Origin: Struthidea cinerea
Taxonomy: Eukaryota; Chordata; Aves; Passeriformes; Corcoracidae
Direction: 5' to 3'
DNA length: 64,000 nt
Assembly (NCBI GenBank): GCA_013397865.1
Contig: VZTI01004085.1
Location: forward strand, 504,218-568,217
The notes under the pieces were generated by a model. That model searched no databases. It saw only the letters and a list, made by a program, of their open reading frames with translations, and was not told the DNA's origin. Positions within the stretch are counted from its first letter, which is position 1. Each line of letters starts with the position of its first letter. This document shows positions 26,189 to 40,204 of this stretch, piece by piece. The position numbers and the translations under genes were made by a program.

Positions 26189-26881
26189 AGAGATGAAAAG
26201 AGAAAATAAAAACAAATACTGAACTTATCTCTCCTGATTCTGAGGACTGGCACATTATCACTAGCAAAGTAGTCATGGATTTACAACAGCAGATCAAAAA
26301 ACCCTCTGATATCAATGAGAAAATAATGAACCAAAGACAAACTGAATTATTATTCCTGTTCTTATGTAGTTTGACTATTCCTTTTTAATATCACCTGATG
26401 ACTTTCTGATGTCTAGGACATGGCATTCCATATTTTGTAGGGAATGCCTGAATTTAGGTGAGCATGTTATGCATAAAATATTCTAAGACAACTATGGAAA
26501 CACATTTGCGTTGCCTTAACTTCTTTTGGAAATAAATGCTCTCCACAGTGTTCTCTGCTAGCGAAACTGCAATGGAAGAGTTTCAGAAAACCTTGAGAAA
26601 TGTCCATTCTTAAACACATTTTGAAAGATCCCAACTGATTGTTGCAGGAACTTTCTTGGCAATGGGTCTGATTGTAGAGAGCTTATTACCAGGACAAGCA
26701 GATACAGAAATGATGGCCAATAGTGATTTCATCAGCACCTCTTGAAAGGTGTTTTCATCTTACACTAATAGATAGCAACTACTAAGCAGAAATAAAGGCA
26801 AGAATCTAACTCTTACAAGCAACAGAATTTCTGTGTAAATCATAAAGTTTGAAATCTGTGAAGTGATTAATAAAGTTGTTT

Positions 26882-26895
26882 GCTAGGTGGCAGTG
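26882..26895 (+). promoter_or_regulatory. Candidate CTCF binding motif
   Basis: GCTAGGTGGCAGTG carries the AGGTGGCAG core of the CTCF consensus on the plus strand. It sits at the left edge of a GC-richer patch of about 400 bp. Motif match by eye only. Confidence 0.35.
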
Positions 26896-29800
26896 GTGCG
26901 TGCGTCACATGAGCACTGGTTCAAGTATGCAGAAGGAACCGTAGCACCCGAAAGGGGGAGAATGTGATGCCGAGAATGCAACTGCTATTTTTGCAGTGTG
27001 TTTTCACTGTCTCTCTCAGCAAGTCTTTTGTCATCCCGCAAAGCAGACGCGCTCTCCAGATGGATCCTGCAGCTGTGCATATTTGGCTCAAAGGTGTGTC
27101 AGCTCCTATTTGTTGACGAGTCAGCCAGCAGGCTCTTGTCACAGGAGCACAGGGAAGGATCAATACAGACGGGTGCTAAAAAGAGCAAGTCAGTCTGGGT
27201 GGGCCATGGTGCCCATGCACAGCCCAGTGTGACTATGGGAGTTACAGTCCAGGCGCTGCCCTTTCTCAGGTTTACCCCCTTTACCCAGGGTGCTGCAAGG
27301 GCAGAACAATAACCAAAAAAGAATAATCAAGAATAACCCAAATGGAGACTACTGTTCCGGGATGTGGGAAATGGTATTTGATCATTTCTATAGCACCAAA
27401 TACCAGTAAATAAATATATTTACTTCTTTCAGTACATACCATAGTCAATATAATTTTTTTTGTGTGACCTTACAGAGGCAGGAGGCAGTGATCCTGAGTT
27501 GCCTCAGCCCATTCCAGTAGCTCACTCACATTGCAGTTCTCCAAAACTACAAAATTTAAGACAGTCTCAGGGTTACCTTTCATTATTTATGGTAGGTACT
27601 AACATTCTTTCGAAATTGTGCTGCTCCACAGAGTTTCTTGTCCCCATATACATAAAGATGACAGCTCTTATCATCTCTCTTGCAATTCTCATTTATTGTA
27701 AATCTCAGTCCTGGGGTGACCAACAGAAAATAACATATTTGATGGTGATTTCATGACTGCAAGGTTTTGGGAAAATTTGAAAATGGAAATCTGCATTTAT
27801 CAAAACATCAATGGATATTCAATATTCAGAATGTTTTTTAATAACAGTTCTTTGAACAGATTCAAAGGCCATCTCATAGTTTTTAAGACTAAATTCACTA
27901 TTTTTGAATTCTTACAGCATAAATTTTTTTATCTATGTATAAATAAATACGAACTCCATGTCAGAAAAACATGGTCTGGATGCAGTTGTTTGGCCTAGGA
28001 CTACTTTAGTAGCTAAAATGATAAAGCAATATTTATTTTACAAAAGGGATGTATAGACATCAGAGCCCACACTTTACCAGACGTACATATGATAACCCGA
28101 TAGACAATATTGCTGGTGTGCCACATCCCCCACACACATTCACTTCTCATCTACCCTTTCTCAGTATATTTGTTGATGCACATGTTGCATCTAGACTTCT
28201 CATTTCTTCTTCAAAACATAATTGCAGAGCTGAGGAAAAGAAATAAAAAATAATAGCAAAGCTCAAAATGCAGCAATTCAATGCCTAGCAACCTGTGCGA
28301 GACTGCAAGAAAAAAATCACAAATTATCTGCAAGAGGCAGTTGGAATAAGGGCTTGGGGTAAACAGACACACAAACAACATGTCAGCCATGATAAAGAGC
28401 GTAAATTTGAACAGATGTCACTTCCAGAGCAGCAGCAGGCAGATTAAACTGAATTGGCTTTGGATGAAATCCAAGGAAGAGCGAGAAAATATGACGCTTT
28501 TGCCCTGAGCACTTGCAGAAATCTAGTCTCCAGAACCTCTTCTCTTTAGTAATCATAATTGAACCGGGCTAAAAATAGGAAGAGTCTTTAAGAAAGGCGG
28601 TTTAAAATAAACTCATTCATTGCACGTACATATTGCTCTGCAAATGTTTCATTCTCAGGTAAAAAGAACAAAAATCCCTGTCTGCTATGAAAGAAAGTGC
28701 TAAATGAGGAGACTTCAATTTATGATAGTTCACAGTAGCAGAAATTTCACCAACATGCTACTTGTGCTTAATGAATCTAGGCTAATACTCTGAAATAAAA
28801 TATATTGTTGAAATCTTCAAGTTAAATCATAGTCATTATAAATTTTCTCTGTATTCATAGTTTCTTGAATAATTCTGGTTACCAGTGCTTTGTGAATGTA
28901 TGTTTTAAATCACTGCTCATTCTTACTTGCATCTTTCAGTTTATCAAATATGATGTATGCCAGCAGAAACAGAGAATACAGAGCTCTGAACACCTGAGTC
29001 AAGGAATAACAGAAATATCTATTTGGATTTCTCCTAAAAACATTCTAAACTAACTTCATCTTCTAATTCTGGTCGTTTACATCATTGTTACACTTTCCAA
29101 AGCCCTAAAGATGGACCAATTACATCTCTGTCTGTAACACATAAGTTTGCCTGTTGAGTTTTGTTTTGCTTTCAACGCTTTTTTCCCAGGACTGCAGTGT
29201 CTTGACTTTGAATGCTAAACAATGAAACAAAACTTTATTCCAGTGGCCACAATTTTAATAAGGACATCCCCAGAAGAGTTCTCACTTATTCCATTTATAA
29301 GTGTACAATTATCCTATGAATTTCAAATCATAACACTAGTAGGAATAAATGCCAGTAAGTGTCACCTCTCCATGTTTCCACACCCTAGAATTGAGAAAAT
29401 TATATCTAATCCCCATAAATAATTAATTCATCATAATCAACAGCATTATTATCCTTCACTGTTAGACACAAAAAGAAAAAACAACATTTTGAGAAGTGGG
29501 AAAATAAAGAAATACATTGCAGAGGTAGATTATTAAAGCACCTGAATTTTCAATTATTATTACTGAAATGGACTTCACCATATGACCTTCAGATCCTTGA
29601 AAAGACCTGCTTTCAGTTTGGCCCTCAGAACAGCACAATTATTTTCACGAAAGCAAAATGAATGACAAGTCATTACTTCTCAAATTAATTAATATCAGCT
29701 CTCCTAGTTAATACTAAGCTCCATGTGGAAGAGATAAAAATCACACACTTTGTTTAATATTCACAACAGATGCCATCTCCTCACATTTGAATAGAGTTTT

Positions 29801-32800
29801 CATATTTGTAAGTCAGTATTTGAAGCTGAAACATTGCAGGTTTTTTAAGTCTATAATACAAGCCTATGAAATTAAAATGCACTACTTGTGTGAAACACAA
29901 TAAAATCATTGTTTGTTTATCTTTAAGGTGATAATAAAAAAGATTAATGATACTGCTGTATAATGAAACAATCTGCCACAAGGCAAGTTGCAGAATATAG
30001 AGCGAAGCTCTAGCAAAAATACTAAGGAAAGCTTCAGTTTTCTCCCAAACACATTAAGAAGTCCCTTTTATTACCAGGTGACATTTTTACATTTAAAAGA
30101 GAGTTGATTTTCATGTGGTTCTTAAAGGTCGAACAGTTAATCTACCTCTGGAAGGAGAGTGTATTCCTCTGAAGAGATTTCTAGAGGACATCAAATCAAT
30201 AAGAGTCATCAGACTCAAAAAGAATAAAACCTTTCCCCGTTCTCAAGGCAAAAGCCTATACCAATCCTAAAGAAATTAGATCCAGCTGATGAAAAAATCA
30301 GTCATCATGCAGTAATACAAGGTAGCAATCTTTAGAGTAGAACAGAGATGTAAAAGATTTTTATATCAATAATTCTGAAGAAAAAACCCTCTTCAGAGTG
30401 GAATCTGGAAAAGTATTGGTTTCATCATATGTGTTCCCTTTGCTTTTGCTTTGTAAGTGATAAAAACAATGAGGGTGAAAAGTGGAACCTACCACAGTCT
30501 GATACACTGGAATGTTCAACAGTGTGTTCTTCAGCTCTCTCTCACGTGACACCAACACCCTGTGTTTCTGCTGGAGGCAAGAGAGACAAAAAGGGAACCC
30601 CAATGGGAAAATGCCAGATCAAGCTGTGCACTCCAGCTTTGCTCAGTTTGCTCAGCATAATAAGCCCATTTTTTATCTTCCTGAGGAAACTGCCATTTGC
30701 CTGCATACAATGGCTGGAGAAGTTCATTGGAGGTGCCTCAAATCAAAATAAAATACTGAATTCTGGAAATTGCAATTTCAAAAAAATTTTTCGGCTTGAA
30801 AGTCAGGAAAGTTACTTGTGAACATGCTATTTTAGAATGGGATTCAAAAGAATTGGTGCTCTGCTCCTGGCTCAGTACAAGATTTTTGGTGTCAGTTTCC
30901 CATTTAGAATATGACAAGAATAATAATACCCTTTTTTAGTCTTTTCCATTGACCAGGAACTCTTCAAGACAGTGACTGTGTCAAGATAGGAATTGTATAT
31001 ATAAATATATACTCACACATATAAAAGAAAACTCATCTTAATATCCTAATCTCACTTCAAGCTGCCAGGCAACTCTACAGCACAAATGGAAAACTGCAAA
31101 AAATAACCTCAGGTTTTGACCTTCACTATGTGTGCAAAACACTTCTGGGCTTGAAAGGGAAGGAGGGTTGAGAATTACATAGGAATATTGAACCTTCCAG
31201 GAGGACTGCTCTTTAATGTCTTTCTGCAGGTACAGAACAGCACTGGTTGTGATGGTTTTGCTTCTAACGGAAATTAAAAGAAAAAATACAGGGAAAACAG
31301 ACTGAAAAAAAGTCAGGGAATGCTAAGAGAGGAAGTGAGAATAAAAATTCAGTGAAATCCATAACTACAAGACTGCATTATACTGAAAGCACTAAAGTAT
31401 AACTATTTAATTTGTTGGAAAGTAATTATTCAAGTGATAGCAAAACAAAACAACTGCTTGGTCTGTATCATGTCTTGAGGCATTCACCTTGACACTGACA
31501 TTGTAATTTTTGAGTTTTATATTGAAGCTATGGTACATACATTTTTAATTTTCATTCCCACTTCAGCTAATCTAGGATAAATCTCAATCATTACTTTGCC
31601 TAGCTTGCTTTCAAATCCAGGAATAAAAAATCCATAGCCTATAGGCTTTGATGCTTTTTGTTTATACGCTAACTGCTTTTAATTACCATTTTGTTTGCCA
31701 AGTCTCTTCAATGAAATTTAAAATGCAATTATTTTCCACCCAAACACACAGTAATTTGAATGAATTATATTTTGATGTAATTAAGGTAAAACTAATCATT
31801 GTATATAAAACATTTTATAGAATTTCCTGACAATACATTTTTACTATTATTTATTTTTGAATTCTCACTTCATTCATCATTCATTTTGAAACTGTTTACA
31901 AGGTAACACAGATTGGAAGAAAACTGTTTTCCTCTTATGTCCTCCCTATACGTAACATTCCATTAAGTAACTACACTACACTTCAATCCTGCTGCAGACT
32001 CAGCCCCAAAGCAGTTGCTAGGTTTACAGATGTCTGAAACCTTAGCTGACAAAGGACTGTGAAAAAGGTGGGGAGAAAGAAACCCCCAGATTCCAGGGGT
32101 TTGGAGCAATGGGAGTTTTGGGTATGATCTTGTTCACAATGGAAAAGTGAACACATGGTTTCTAATAGAATCCAGCACAGCAAAACAAGTCCATCTTGTA
32201 AACCATATAGTCCTTTAGTTCTAAAATCTTCCAGAAAATTATTTTTCTCTACTATCAACTTAGTTGCATTATAACATGGCTTCCTGAAAACTGCATCCTG
32301 CACTGCAAAGGACTAAAAGTTCATACCACCCAACACTTTCTCTTCTCCTATGCTAAAGTCAAGAGGGGCATTTCAACCCTGTTCTTTCATAATTGTAAGA
32401 CCTGCCCTTTACAAAACTTAGAGAGAGAAAAATTGTGGCTGAAAGCACCCATGAACTTAGAATAAATCAAACTGACACAACATTTTCCCTTTTTTCATCT
32501 TTTAAGCAGTCCAGTCCCAGGGGGAGACTAAGGGTGCAGTTCCACAAGGATGTCAGTAAATCTAAATTTTGGGCTCTCTCAATCCTCCTTTCCCTCCACT
32601 CCTCATCCTCCCTCAATTATGTGTTTCTTGCTCAGTAAACTTCTGAACCTGGCTCATCACTGGATTGCTAAGGTGAGTTGAAGCTGTTCTTCCCTCCTGC
32701 CTACCTGTGCTGCAGCTCCTTCTCCCTCCCATCACTGACAGTCATGAGACCACAGATGAGCCAGCCAGAGGAACAGATTCAGCTGAAATTACCATTAAAA

Positions 32801-33448
32801 CCACCCCAGACTCCAGATCAGTTTTCAGCCCATCCATCTTGCACAGAATTGTGTGTGGATAATGAAACAAGATCACTGAAAGCATAACACTTAAACAGAA
32901 AAAACCCCATCCCTTTTAAACAATAAAAATGACCAAATAATTATTTGTAACAGCATCCTCATTATATAAATGTACCTCTTTGCAGGCTCACAGAGAATGT
33001 CAAAACAAATTTCTCTGTTAACAGACTCTTTGGTGAATATCCAGACTTAAATATTATGCCTTGTGAGAAATGCAATATAGCCAATATCAAGTCATTCTTT
33101 CTTGTCAGGAAGTTAATAGGTAGTGATAATCCACTGTTCAGTGAAATTTTACTGATGGAAAACAGATAGAACAAGGGCTAATATGACTCTGATTACAGTA
33201 TTTTTCCTGATGAAAGCAGTAGAGAAACTCCGCAACATAGAAGTCTTTATCCTCTGTAAGAGGAACTGCCATGCCATAATTCAGGGATAATGATGACATT
33301 TCCTTTTGAATGTACAATGAACAGGGACAGAGGGACAGAGATTATTGGATGTGAGGACACAGAAGAAGGATGAGTTATACCATGGCTTCTGTGGTGGATA
33401 AAAAAAGGTAAATTAGCTACATCACCCAATATAGAAACTGTTGAACAA

Positions 33449-33665
33449 ATCACAGAATAGCAGAGTTGGAAGGGACCTCTGGAGATCACCCAATCCAACC
33501 TAAGGCAGGGTCAGCTGGGGCAGGTGACACAGGAACACATCCAGGTGGGTTTGGAGTGTCTCTGGGGAAGGAGACACCACGATCTCTCTGGGCAGCTGTT
33601 CCAGTGCTCCGCCACCCTCAGTGTAAAGAAGCTCTTCCTAATTTGAGGTGAAGCTTCCTGTATTT
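33449..33665 (-). mobile_element. CR1 LINE fragment, 3' end with ORF2 C-terminus, minus orientation
   Basis: On the plus strand it begins 'atcacagaatagcagagttg' followed by GAAGGGACCTCTGGAGATCA, the reverse complement of a CR1 3' tail. Further in, the minus strand codes for KSFFTLRVAEHWNSC, a remnant of the conserved CR1 ORF2 C-terminal block (usual form FFT-x-RV-x-x-HWN-x-LP). A frameshift follows the HWN motif. The match is clear to about 33665. Beyond that (to about 33990) the minus strand stays open in one frame but I cannot match it securely to CR1; it may be a diverged upstream part or host DNA. Confidence 0.9.
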
Positions 33666-35569
33666 TAGGCAGATCCATGCAGCCCATAAAGCAGAGGCAC
33701 ATTGGTAGCACTTTCTGGGTGACACCAGCTGGCTGAGGACACCAGATGGCAAGAACAGTCTCTGCAAGAGCCACCTCCCTTCTGACCTGCCCAAAGCCAC
33801 AAGAGCAGCTGTAAGGCTTACAGGGTTACTCTCCTGAGGCCTGTCTGGCTGCTGTGGGTACATCAGAGCACGTCCTCGCTTACATCCATCTACCCCCAGT
33901 TTCTCCAGGTCATGAAGAGTGTCGGACCATTCTGAGTGTGACAGAACAGAGAACAAGCAGGATAACAGTGATGCTAAGTAGGTAAGCAATCTGGAGCAAG
34001 TGTCACCTCGTTCATCTTTGGATGCAATATTGGGGGCTCAAATATTGTCTCTCATTTTATATTTACATAGGACTTACACCGTAAAAGGAAAGAAGAAACA
34101 ACAGATGTTTGAGAATTTTAATACTAGCAATAATTTACGGAATTGTTGGAGATGAGACATGACATGAGTTGCGCACCACAAAGGGAAGAGGCGATCTCAG
34201 CTAACAAAGCTTGAAAGACAGAAGGAAGTTTAAGTTATGCCTGTTTCAGAAGAGATAGAATCAATTCATTAGGGGAATTCCATATCCACCTTTGGACTAA
34301 AAAGTCTGTACTAATTAGTGCAGAGTATAGATCTTTTCGTAATTGCTAAGAAGAGTAAATGTGCCTTGGTAAGAGAAAAAGGGAAGTAGATCAATCATAT
34401 GCACATTTTTATGGTGTAAATTTAGCAATTATTTGAATCTATTGGCTGAGCAAACACTGCACTGGATATGGCCAATATATAATGAGACTTGCTCACTTGT
34501 TGGCCAGTGGACAACAGAAAACAAGTTTAAAAAGATCGTACTCTCAGAGATATTCTACCAGAGAACAAAGTTTCCCAGACTCAAAAAGCAATGAGCATGA
34601 CATGCTCACATGTGCTGCCTAAATCTGTCCGTACTCTAATTTCAAGAGGAAATTAAGGAAACCTTGTTCCTGGTGCAGAAAAATCATACAAGTTCTTACA
34701 ATGGATGAAGAAGAGCCAATACAGATTGGCTCTTATAGAATAATCATATTTGGAGCAGTAAATTATAACAGGAGAATAAGGCTTTAGAAATTAAGGTGCC
34801 CACATGGCATCAGTGGAAGTGCCGTAAAGACTCCAGTCTGAATGTTTGCATTTTCACAGTTTAAAATCTTGTGCCATGCCCCGCATTCAGCATTGAAGAC
34901 AGCTTCACCACAGAGACAGAAGTCTGCCATTTTATCGGAGGAGATAAGGGACATCTAAAACAACAAATCTTGCTCTGACAGCCCAAAAGTCTCTTATCTT
35001 TGTTGTATAGAGCCATAATTGTTGTCATTTTCATAGAAAAAGCATAAAAAATGTAAATTTAAAAGAATGTCTTTGCAACACAAAGAGGACTTGGAATGAA
35101 AATTCTGTTCCTATGCCCCAAGTTCTGCAGCAGATGAGATCCAACCATTTACTGAGTAATCCATAATACCTAAAAACACAGAGAAATCTAAAGGTTTCAC
35201 ACATGGAACTTTAAAAACATTTTGACAATGTTATTTTTTTTTCCCAAATGTGCATGTGCATTAAATACATTCCAGCTTTCACTCCTTCCAAAACTTCCCA
35301 GCAACATTTTAGTGTGCTCACTTAAGATGTTTCTTCAAGTTTTAAAGGTCACCAGAGTTCAAGAAGTATGTTCTGTACTTGAAAAGTTCACCAGAATTTT
35401 AGTTATTAATAGATCTCATTATATTTTTCATATATATCTCTTAAAGTTTGTGTTCAATTTTAAATAACTAGAATTTTGAAAGGTCAAATAAATAATGAGG
35501 TGTCTCATTGCAACAGGAAATATATTCACTATTTTGCCGCAAGGTTGTTCTAATTCAGTTACTTCTGGA
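33666..35569. other. Non-coding sequence up to the assembly gap
   Basis: The first 320 bases may continue the CR1 fragment (a minus-strand frame is open over 33618-33989). The rest is unique and AT-rich with nothing recognisable. Confidence 0.5.
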
Positions 35570-36193
35570 NNNNNNNNNNNNNNNNNNNNNNNNNNNNNNN
35601 NNNNNNNNNNNNNNNNNNNNNNNNNNNNNNNNNNNNNNNNNNNNNNNNNNNNNNNNNNNNNNNNNNNNNNNNNNNNNNNNNNNNNNNNNNNNNNNNNNNN
35701 NNNNNNNNNNNNNNNNNNNNNNNNNNNNNNNNNNNNNNNNNNNNNNNNNNNNNNNNNNNNNNNNNNNNNNNNNNNNNNNNNNNNNNNNNNNNNNNNNNNN
35801 NNNNNNNNNNNNNNNNNNNNNNNNNNNNNNNNNNNNNNNNNNNNNNNNNNNNNNNNNNNNNNNNNNNNNNNNNNNNNNNNNNNNNNNNNNNNNNNNNNNN
35901 NNNNNNNNNNNNNNNNNNNNNNNNNNNNNNNNNNNNNNNNNNNNNNNNNNNNNNNNNNNNNNNNNNNNNNNNNNNNNNNNNNNNNNNNNNNNNNNNNNNN
36001 NNNNNNNNNNNNNNNNNNNNNNNNNNNNNNNNNNNNNNNNNNNNNNNNNNNNNNNNNNNNNNNNNNNNNNNNNNNNNNNNNNNNNNNNNNNNNNNNNNNN
36101 NNNNNNNNNNNNNNNNNNNNNNNNNNNNNNNNNNNNNNNNNNNNNNNNNNNNNNNNNNNNNNNNNNNNNNNNNNNNNNNNNNNNNNNNNNNNN
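35570..36193. other. Assembly gap (624 N)
   Basis: A run of 624 N. The right edge is an AAAAG repeat, so the unread sequence probably includes more of this microsatellite. The long frames that run through the gap are artefacts. Confidence 0.99.
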
Positions 36194-36278
36194 AAAAGAA
36201 AAGAAAAGAAAAGAAAAGAAAAGAAAAGAAAAGAAAAGAAAAGAAAAGAAAAGAAAAGAAAAGAAAAGAAAAGAAAAG
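36194..36278. repeat. (AAAAG)17 microsatellite at gap edge
   Basis: Seventeen perfect AAAAG units (85 bases) directly after the N run, ending in GGAAAGAAGG. It is an uninterrupted homopurine strand. The true array is likely longer than seen. Confidence 0.97.
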
Positions 36279-37859
36279 GGAAAGAAGGCTCTATTGCCTT
36301 ATTTCATTAAATTCTCATCATCCTTATAATTAGAGAATATGAAGTATAAACCCATGTTAGACAGAAGCATAATAAAATCTGTAGTGATGTTTATTCATGA
36401 TAACCTCTTCTCAGAAATTAAAATTCATTACAATATTTAAGATTAGTACTTCACCACCACCTACAGCATCACATAGTTTCTTTATTGTTGTTTGCTGGTG
36501 ACAACAGTAGAGACTGCAGTCTGAGATCCTCACCTAATATTCTAGAGGATAATGAACTTGTGTGTGACTACTTTGCTCAGAAAATGATACTCTCCTCATT
36601 TAAAAGGCACTGGTCTCTCTTCCCAGCATCCTCCTCTTCCCCAGCCGTTCCTGACACACCTGGAGCTCCAATCCATTGGTGACAGGGAGAAAACCAACTG
36701 AATTAAGCAAGCCACTTAAATTTCTGATCCAGACAAGTAGCATAGCATTGTGGTGTCCCATATCCATTGATTCTTTCTTCACTGTATTATATATTCTCCT
36801 GTCAGCTAACAGCTTTCTTGTATTTGTTATACACTTCATAACTGGCTAGTAACTTTACTGACTGGGAAAAAACATCTGTGAGGAATTTATTATCAGTAGC
36901 ATCGTTTTAGTTTTTCACATTAAGCCACACAACCTAGAAGCTACCTGAACTACTTCTAGGAGCAGGATGTCAACATTGCATAAAGCCTTTTTGTACCAGG
37001 TGTCTGTCAGAGCACAAACACATAGTGAGGTCTAGACATTTGTCAGTCTTTTGTTCATTTACCTCTCTTGAGGAAATCAACCTTCCACAGCTACAGCTGC
37101 ACTTGTCTTGTACAATGAAAGAGTTGAGTCTCCCCTCTCACATGCTTGCATAGTGTACTCTAAAGCTCAGAGCCTTACCCCAAGCTGAAACCCTAAGTAC
37201 CCCAAAGTTAGGATTTTACAAGTAGGTGAAGGAACACTTTGACACCAAGGTCTAATAATTTAAATGAAGCTCGGAGAAGCCCAGGATTTATGTGAGTATA
37301 AATGAATGTCTGACTATCCATAGTAGGGACTTGAAACTTCTCTCTCTCCCTCCAGGGTTAGAATCAGCAGGTTGGGTGTTCTGGGAGATTGTTCCTTGGA
37401 CTGGCTCGTGAGCTGCTCTGTAATGTTGGAGAAGTAATCTAAACTCAATTTTTAGTGATTTTAGATTACACACTTGATTTTTGTGTTCACTGGAAGTTAC
37501 AGTTGAAAAAAAGGAATTCTCACCAGTCCCATCTAAATACTGTTATAATTGGGCTAATTAAATATTCTGAGGCTCTCTCTTTTTTCTTATATAAAATCCA
37601 GGCGAGAAAGTACAAAGATTCTTATCTTAGTCACAGGTTCAATAAATGGTTTCACAACACAGGGAGCTCAAAACCTGTTTGACCACACTGGTGCAACTCC
37701 TCCTTTCTCTTTTCTTTTTTTCTCCAGGAGCAACTCCCTGCAGAATTATATCTGCACGTCTTAGTAAATGATCAGTAGGAGACTGAGGATTGCGTTTGAT
37801 TGTATGATATAATTCAGTAATCCAATACTTATTTCAGAAAGTACTGCTTTGAATATTTT

Positions 37860-37926
37860 TGTATGTATATTCATATACACATATATAAGATACATACAGA
37901 TATACACATATATATCTATATATCTC
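37860..37926. repeat. Imperfect TA/CA-rich simple repeat
   Basis: About 65 bases of interleaved TATA, CATA and GATA words. Likely polymorphic and of low complexity. Confidence 0.75.
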
Positions 37927-38947
37927 TTTCCAGGAAAAAAATGCCTTGTGATTCTGTGAAAATCTCCATTAAATAACTACTTTTATTTATGTAGCACCAT
38001 AACCAAAATATTAAGGTGGCTCTTAAGTGAACATTCAGAGACTTGCGCAGTAGAAACTAGAGTTAAACCAAACTTAAACCTCTTCCAAGCTGGTGTGCGG
38101 TTGGAATGAAAGGCAAAGCCCTTCAGTTAGAAATTTCAAACCTAACTTTTAAGAGTGTTTAGATACCCTGAACCTGGAAGTCTCATAACCCAAATATACG
38201 TTAGCTTTTAGTATCTATTACTTTTAGTGCAGTTTTGCATTCTAGTGCTTTCTGTGTAGCTGTCTAAACAGTTTAACTGTCACATAGCTTTCTACTTGCT
38301 AAAGCTCTTTGTTAGATTTAAAGCTGGGGAACATAAATTTAACTCATCTTTGTGTTCCTTTTTAAAAAATTCTATTCATGAACATCTTTTGTATTTTGTT
38401 TCTTTCCCATGATTGTGTAGAAGAGCCTTGAGGCAAATTAGAATGTAAAAATCAATAACAGAGTTTTAGTAAGAGATTGAATGATTGAATTTAGATAGAC
38501 ATGCAAACTGAACATTAATATACTGATTTGTTCTGATATTCAATTTCAACATAGGATTTATTCAGAAATATGCTGAGTGAGACAAAAACATTTATATTGG
38601 TGAACAGCAGTTTTTCTACTTTGAAATTGTTTTCTTTTTTTTGACTCCACTACAATATTCCACAGGTTACACTTTCAACTAATTCAAGAAGCTTTTCTAT
38701 GCTCACAAGATTGGCTATCCACAAATCTTGTCACTTAGCAACTTCTGAGAAGCAACAACACTTATGTGAATGACCCATATGCTGCCACTTACTAAGGTAT
38801 TTAGGAGATAATGCAGAAGGATGAGCACAAGAGAGATCTGGTAAAAAACCCACAAACACTCCATTTTTCTCCATTGCTTACTCTAGTGAATTAGGAAGCA
38901 GAAAAACATAATCTAGTTATTTAAATGCCTGCACAGAAATAAGAAAC

Positions 38948-38964
38948 AAAAAAAAAAAAAAAAA
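38948..38964. repeat. A17 homopolymer
   Basis: Seventeen A in a row. No retrogene sequence is visible before it. Confidence 0.8.
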
Positions 38965-40204
38965 CATTTGGCATTGTTGTAATTACAAGAAATATCAGTA
39001 TATTTTAATATTTTGGTCTAATTAGATTGTGAAAGAAGAACACCATAACTGAAGGCTCAGTCTCTGCTCTTGTGGAGTTACTACAGTCCAGTCCAGAAGC
39101 ATGAGAAGGGCCTCAAGGTCCTAGTAGAGTAAAACCCCCATACTTGTAGCAGAGCCTGTCAACCTGCGCTGTGAGGGACTGGATAAGTCTCGACTTAAAC
39201 CAGCAGCATATTTTGTCTCCAACATAGCATGAAGAGACCCCAAAAGAGGCACCAGAACACTGATGAGATCAGATTAGCTGGACTGATGTGAGGACTTTTG
39301 GGAGCTGAACAGACTCAGAGAAACTCTTTCAGCCAGGGGACCATATAGCCATGCCCATCCTGGCTTACAGAAACCTCTTTGATTCTTTTTCATTCCTTCA
39401 GCCTCTCCAGACTCGGCGATGGTAAAACTTTGCCTGTGAAACATTCTGCTTTGTTGAGGCCACCCTCCTACCTCTAGACAGTACTATAATAATTTCACAA
39501 CAGCAAAGAGCTGAGCCTTCAATCAGGCTATCACTCACTGACATAACACATTTAATCACAGAAAAGTTAAAAGAAAATATGCAAAGAGGTTTCGCCTTTC
39601 CTCCACTTTCAAGTCTCAAAAAAACATGAACAAACTGTCTCACACTATGCCAGACCTGTCTAACTAGATCTGTATCTCTGGGTGAAAAAGTCTGATGCAA
39701 AATAGGAAAGACGTAAATTGAAATAGATAAATAATGCCCCAGAGAATAGTAATTTTATTCTAGAACAAATTGATCAAATATTTTCAAGAAATTCAATCAA
39801 AAGAAATGTGTGGTCTGAGCTAACATTCCTTTGACCTTTAAGAGGCTGCGATTAACAAATACATCATTATAAAGTAAAACCAATACCTGAATGCTTATGA
39901 GTTTCTAGGCAATCATATTTTAAACTGATGCAACACAAACCAATGGTGAATGTATGTATTTTCTCGAAAAACATTCAAACCACACTCTTGGTCAATCTCT
40001 TCATACCATCCCTATGTCAGATAAGATGGTAGCCACAAAAATAACAGATGATACTACATAGATAGTGGTGAAATAGGAATCTTTAAAAATATATGACAAA
40101 ACAAATCAAAACCAATTTTCACAGTTAGATCTCAGTGACATTTTTTTCTGCTGTTGTTCCAATTGAGTTATTTTACCTACTTGATGTCATTATATCAAGA
40201 AAAT

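Larger units (their letters stand above)
23654..33448. other. Long unique AT-rich non-coding block
   Basis: Nearly 10 kb without a recognisable gene or transposon. Small features are a TA tract near 24918-24934, two adjacent inverted repeats at 26148-26188, a CTCF-like motif at 26882-26895 within a GC-richer patch (26880-27300), and TA-rich sequence near 30997-31022. The largest frames (23428-23850 minus, 30429-30821 plus) have no family resemblance. Confidence 0.55.
36279..40204. other. Unique AT-rich non-coding sequence
   Basis: No gene or transposon recognised. It contains a TA/CA-rich patch (37860-37926) and an A17 run (38948-38964). A 100-codon minus-strand frame at 39398-39700 has no family resemblance. 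Confidence 0.6.

Noticed and set aside
35495..36329. 271- and 273-codon frames
   Set aside because: They run through 624 N and then the AAAAG repeat; no real coding sequence is seen.
38948..38964. A17 run as the tail of a processed pseudogene
   Set aside because: Sequence before it shows no coding resemblance or target-site duplication, so a plain homopolymer is simpler.
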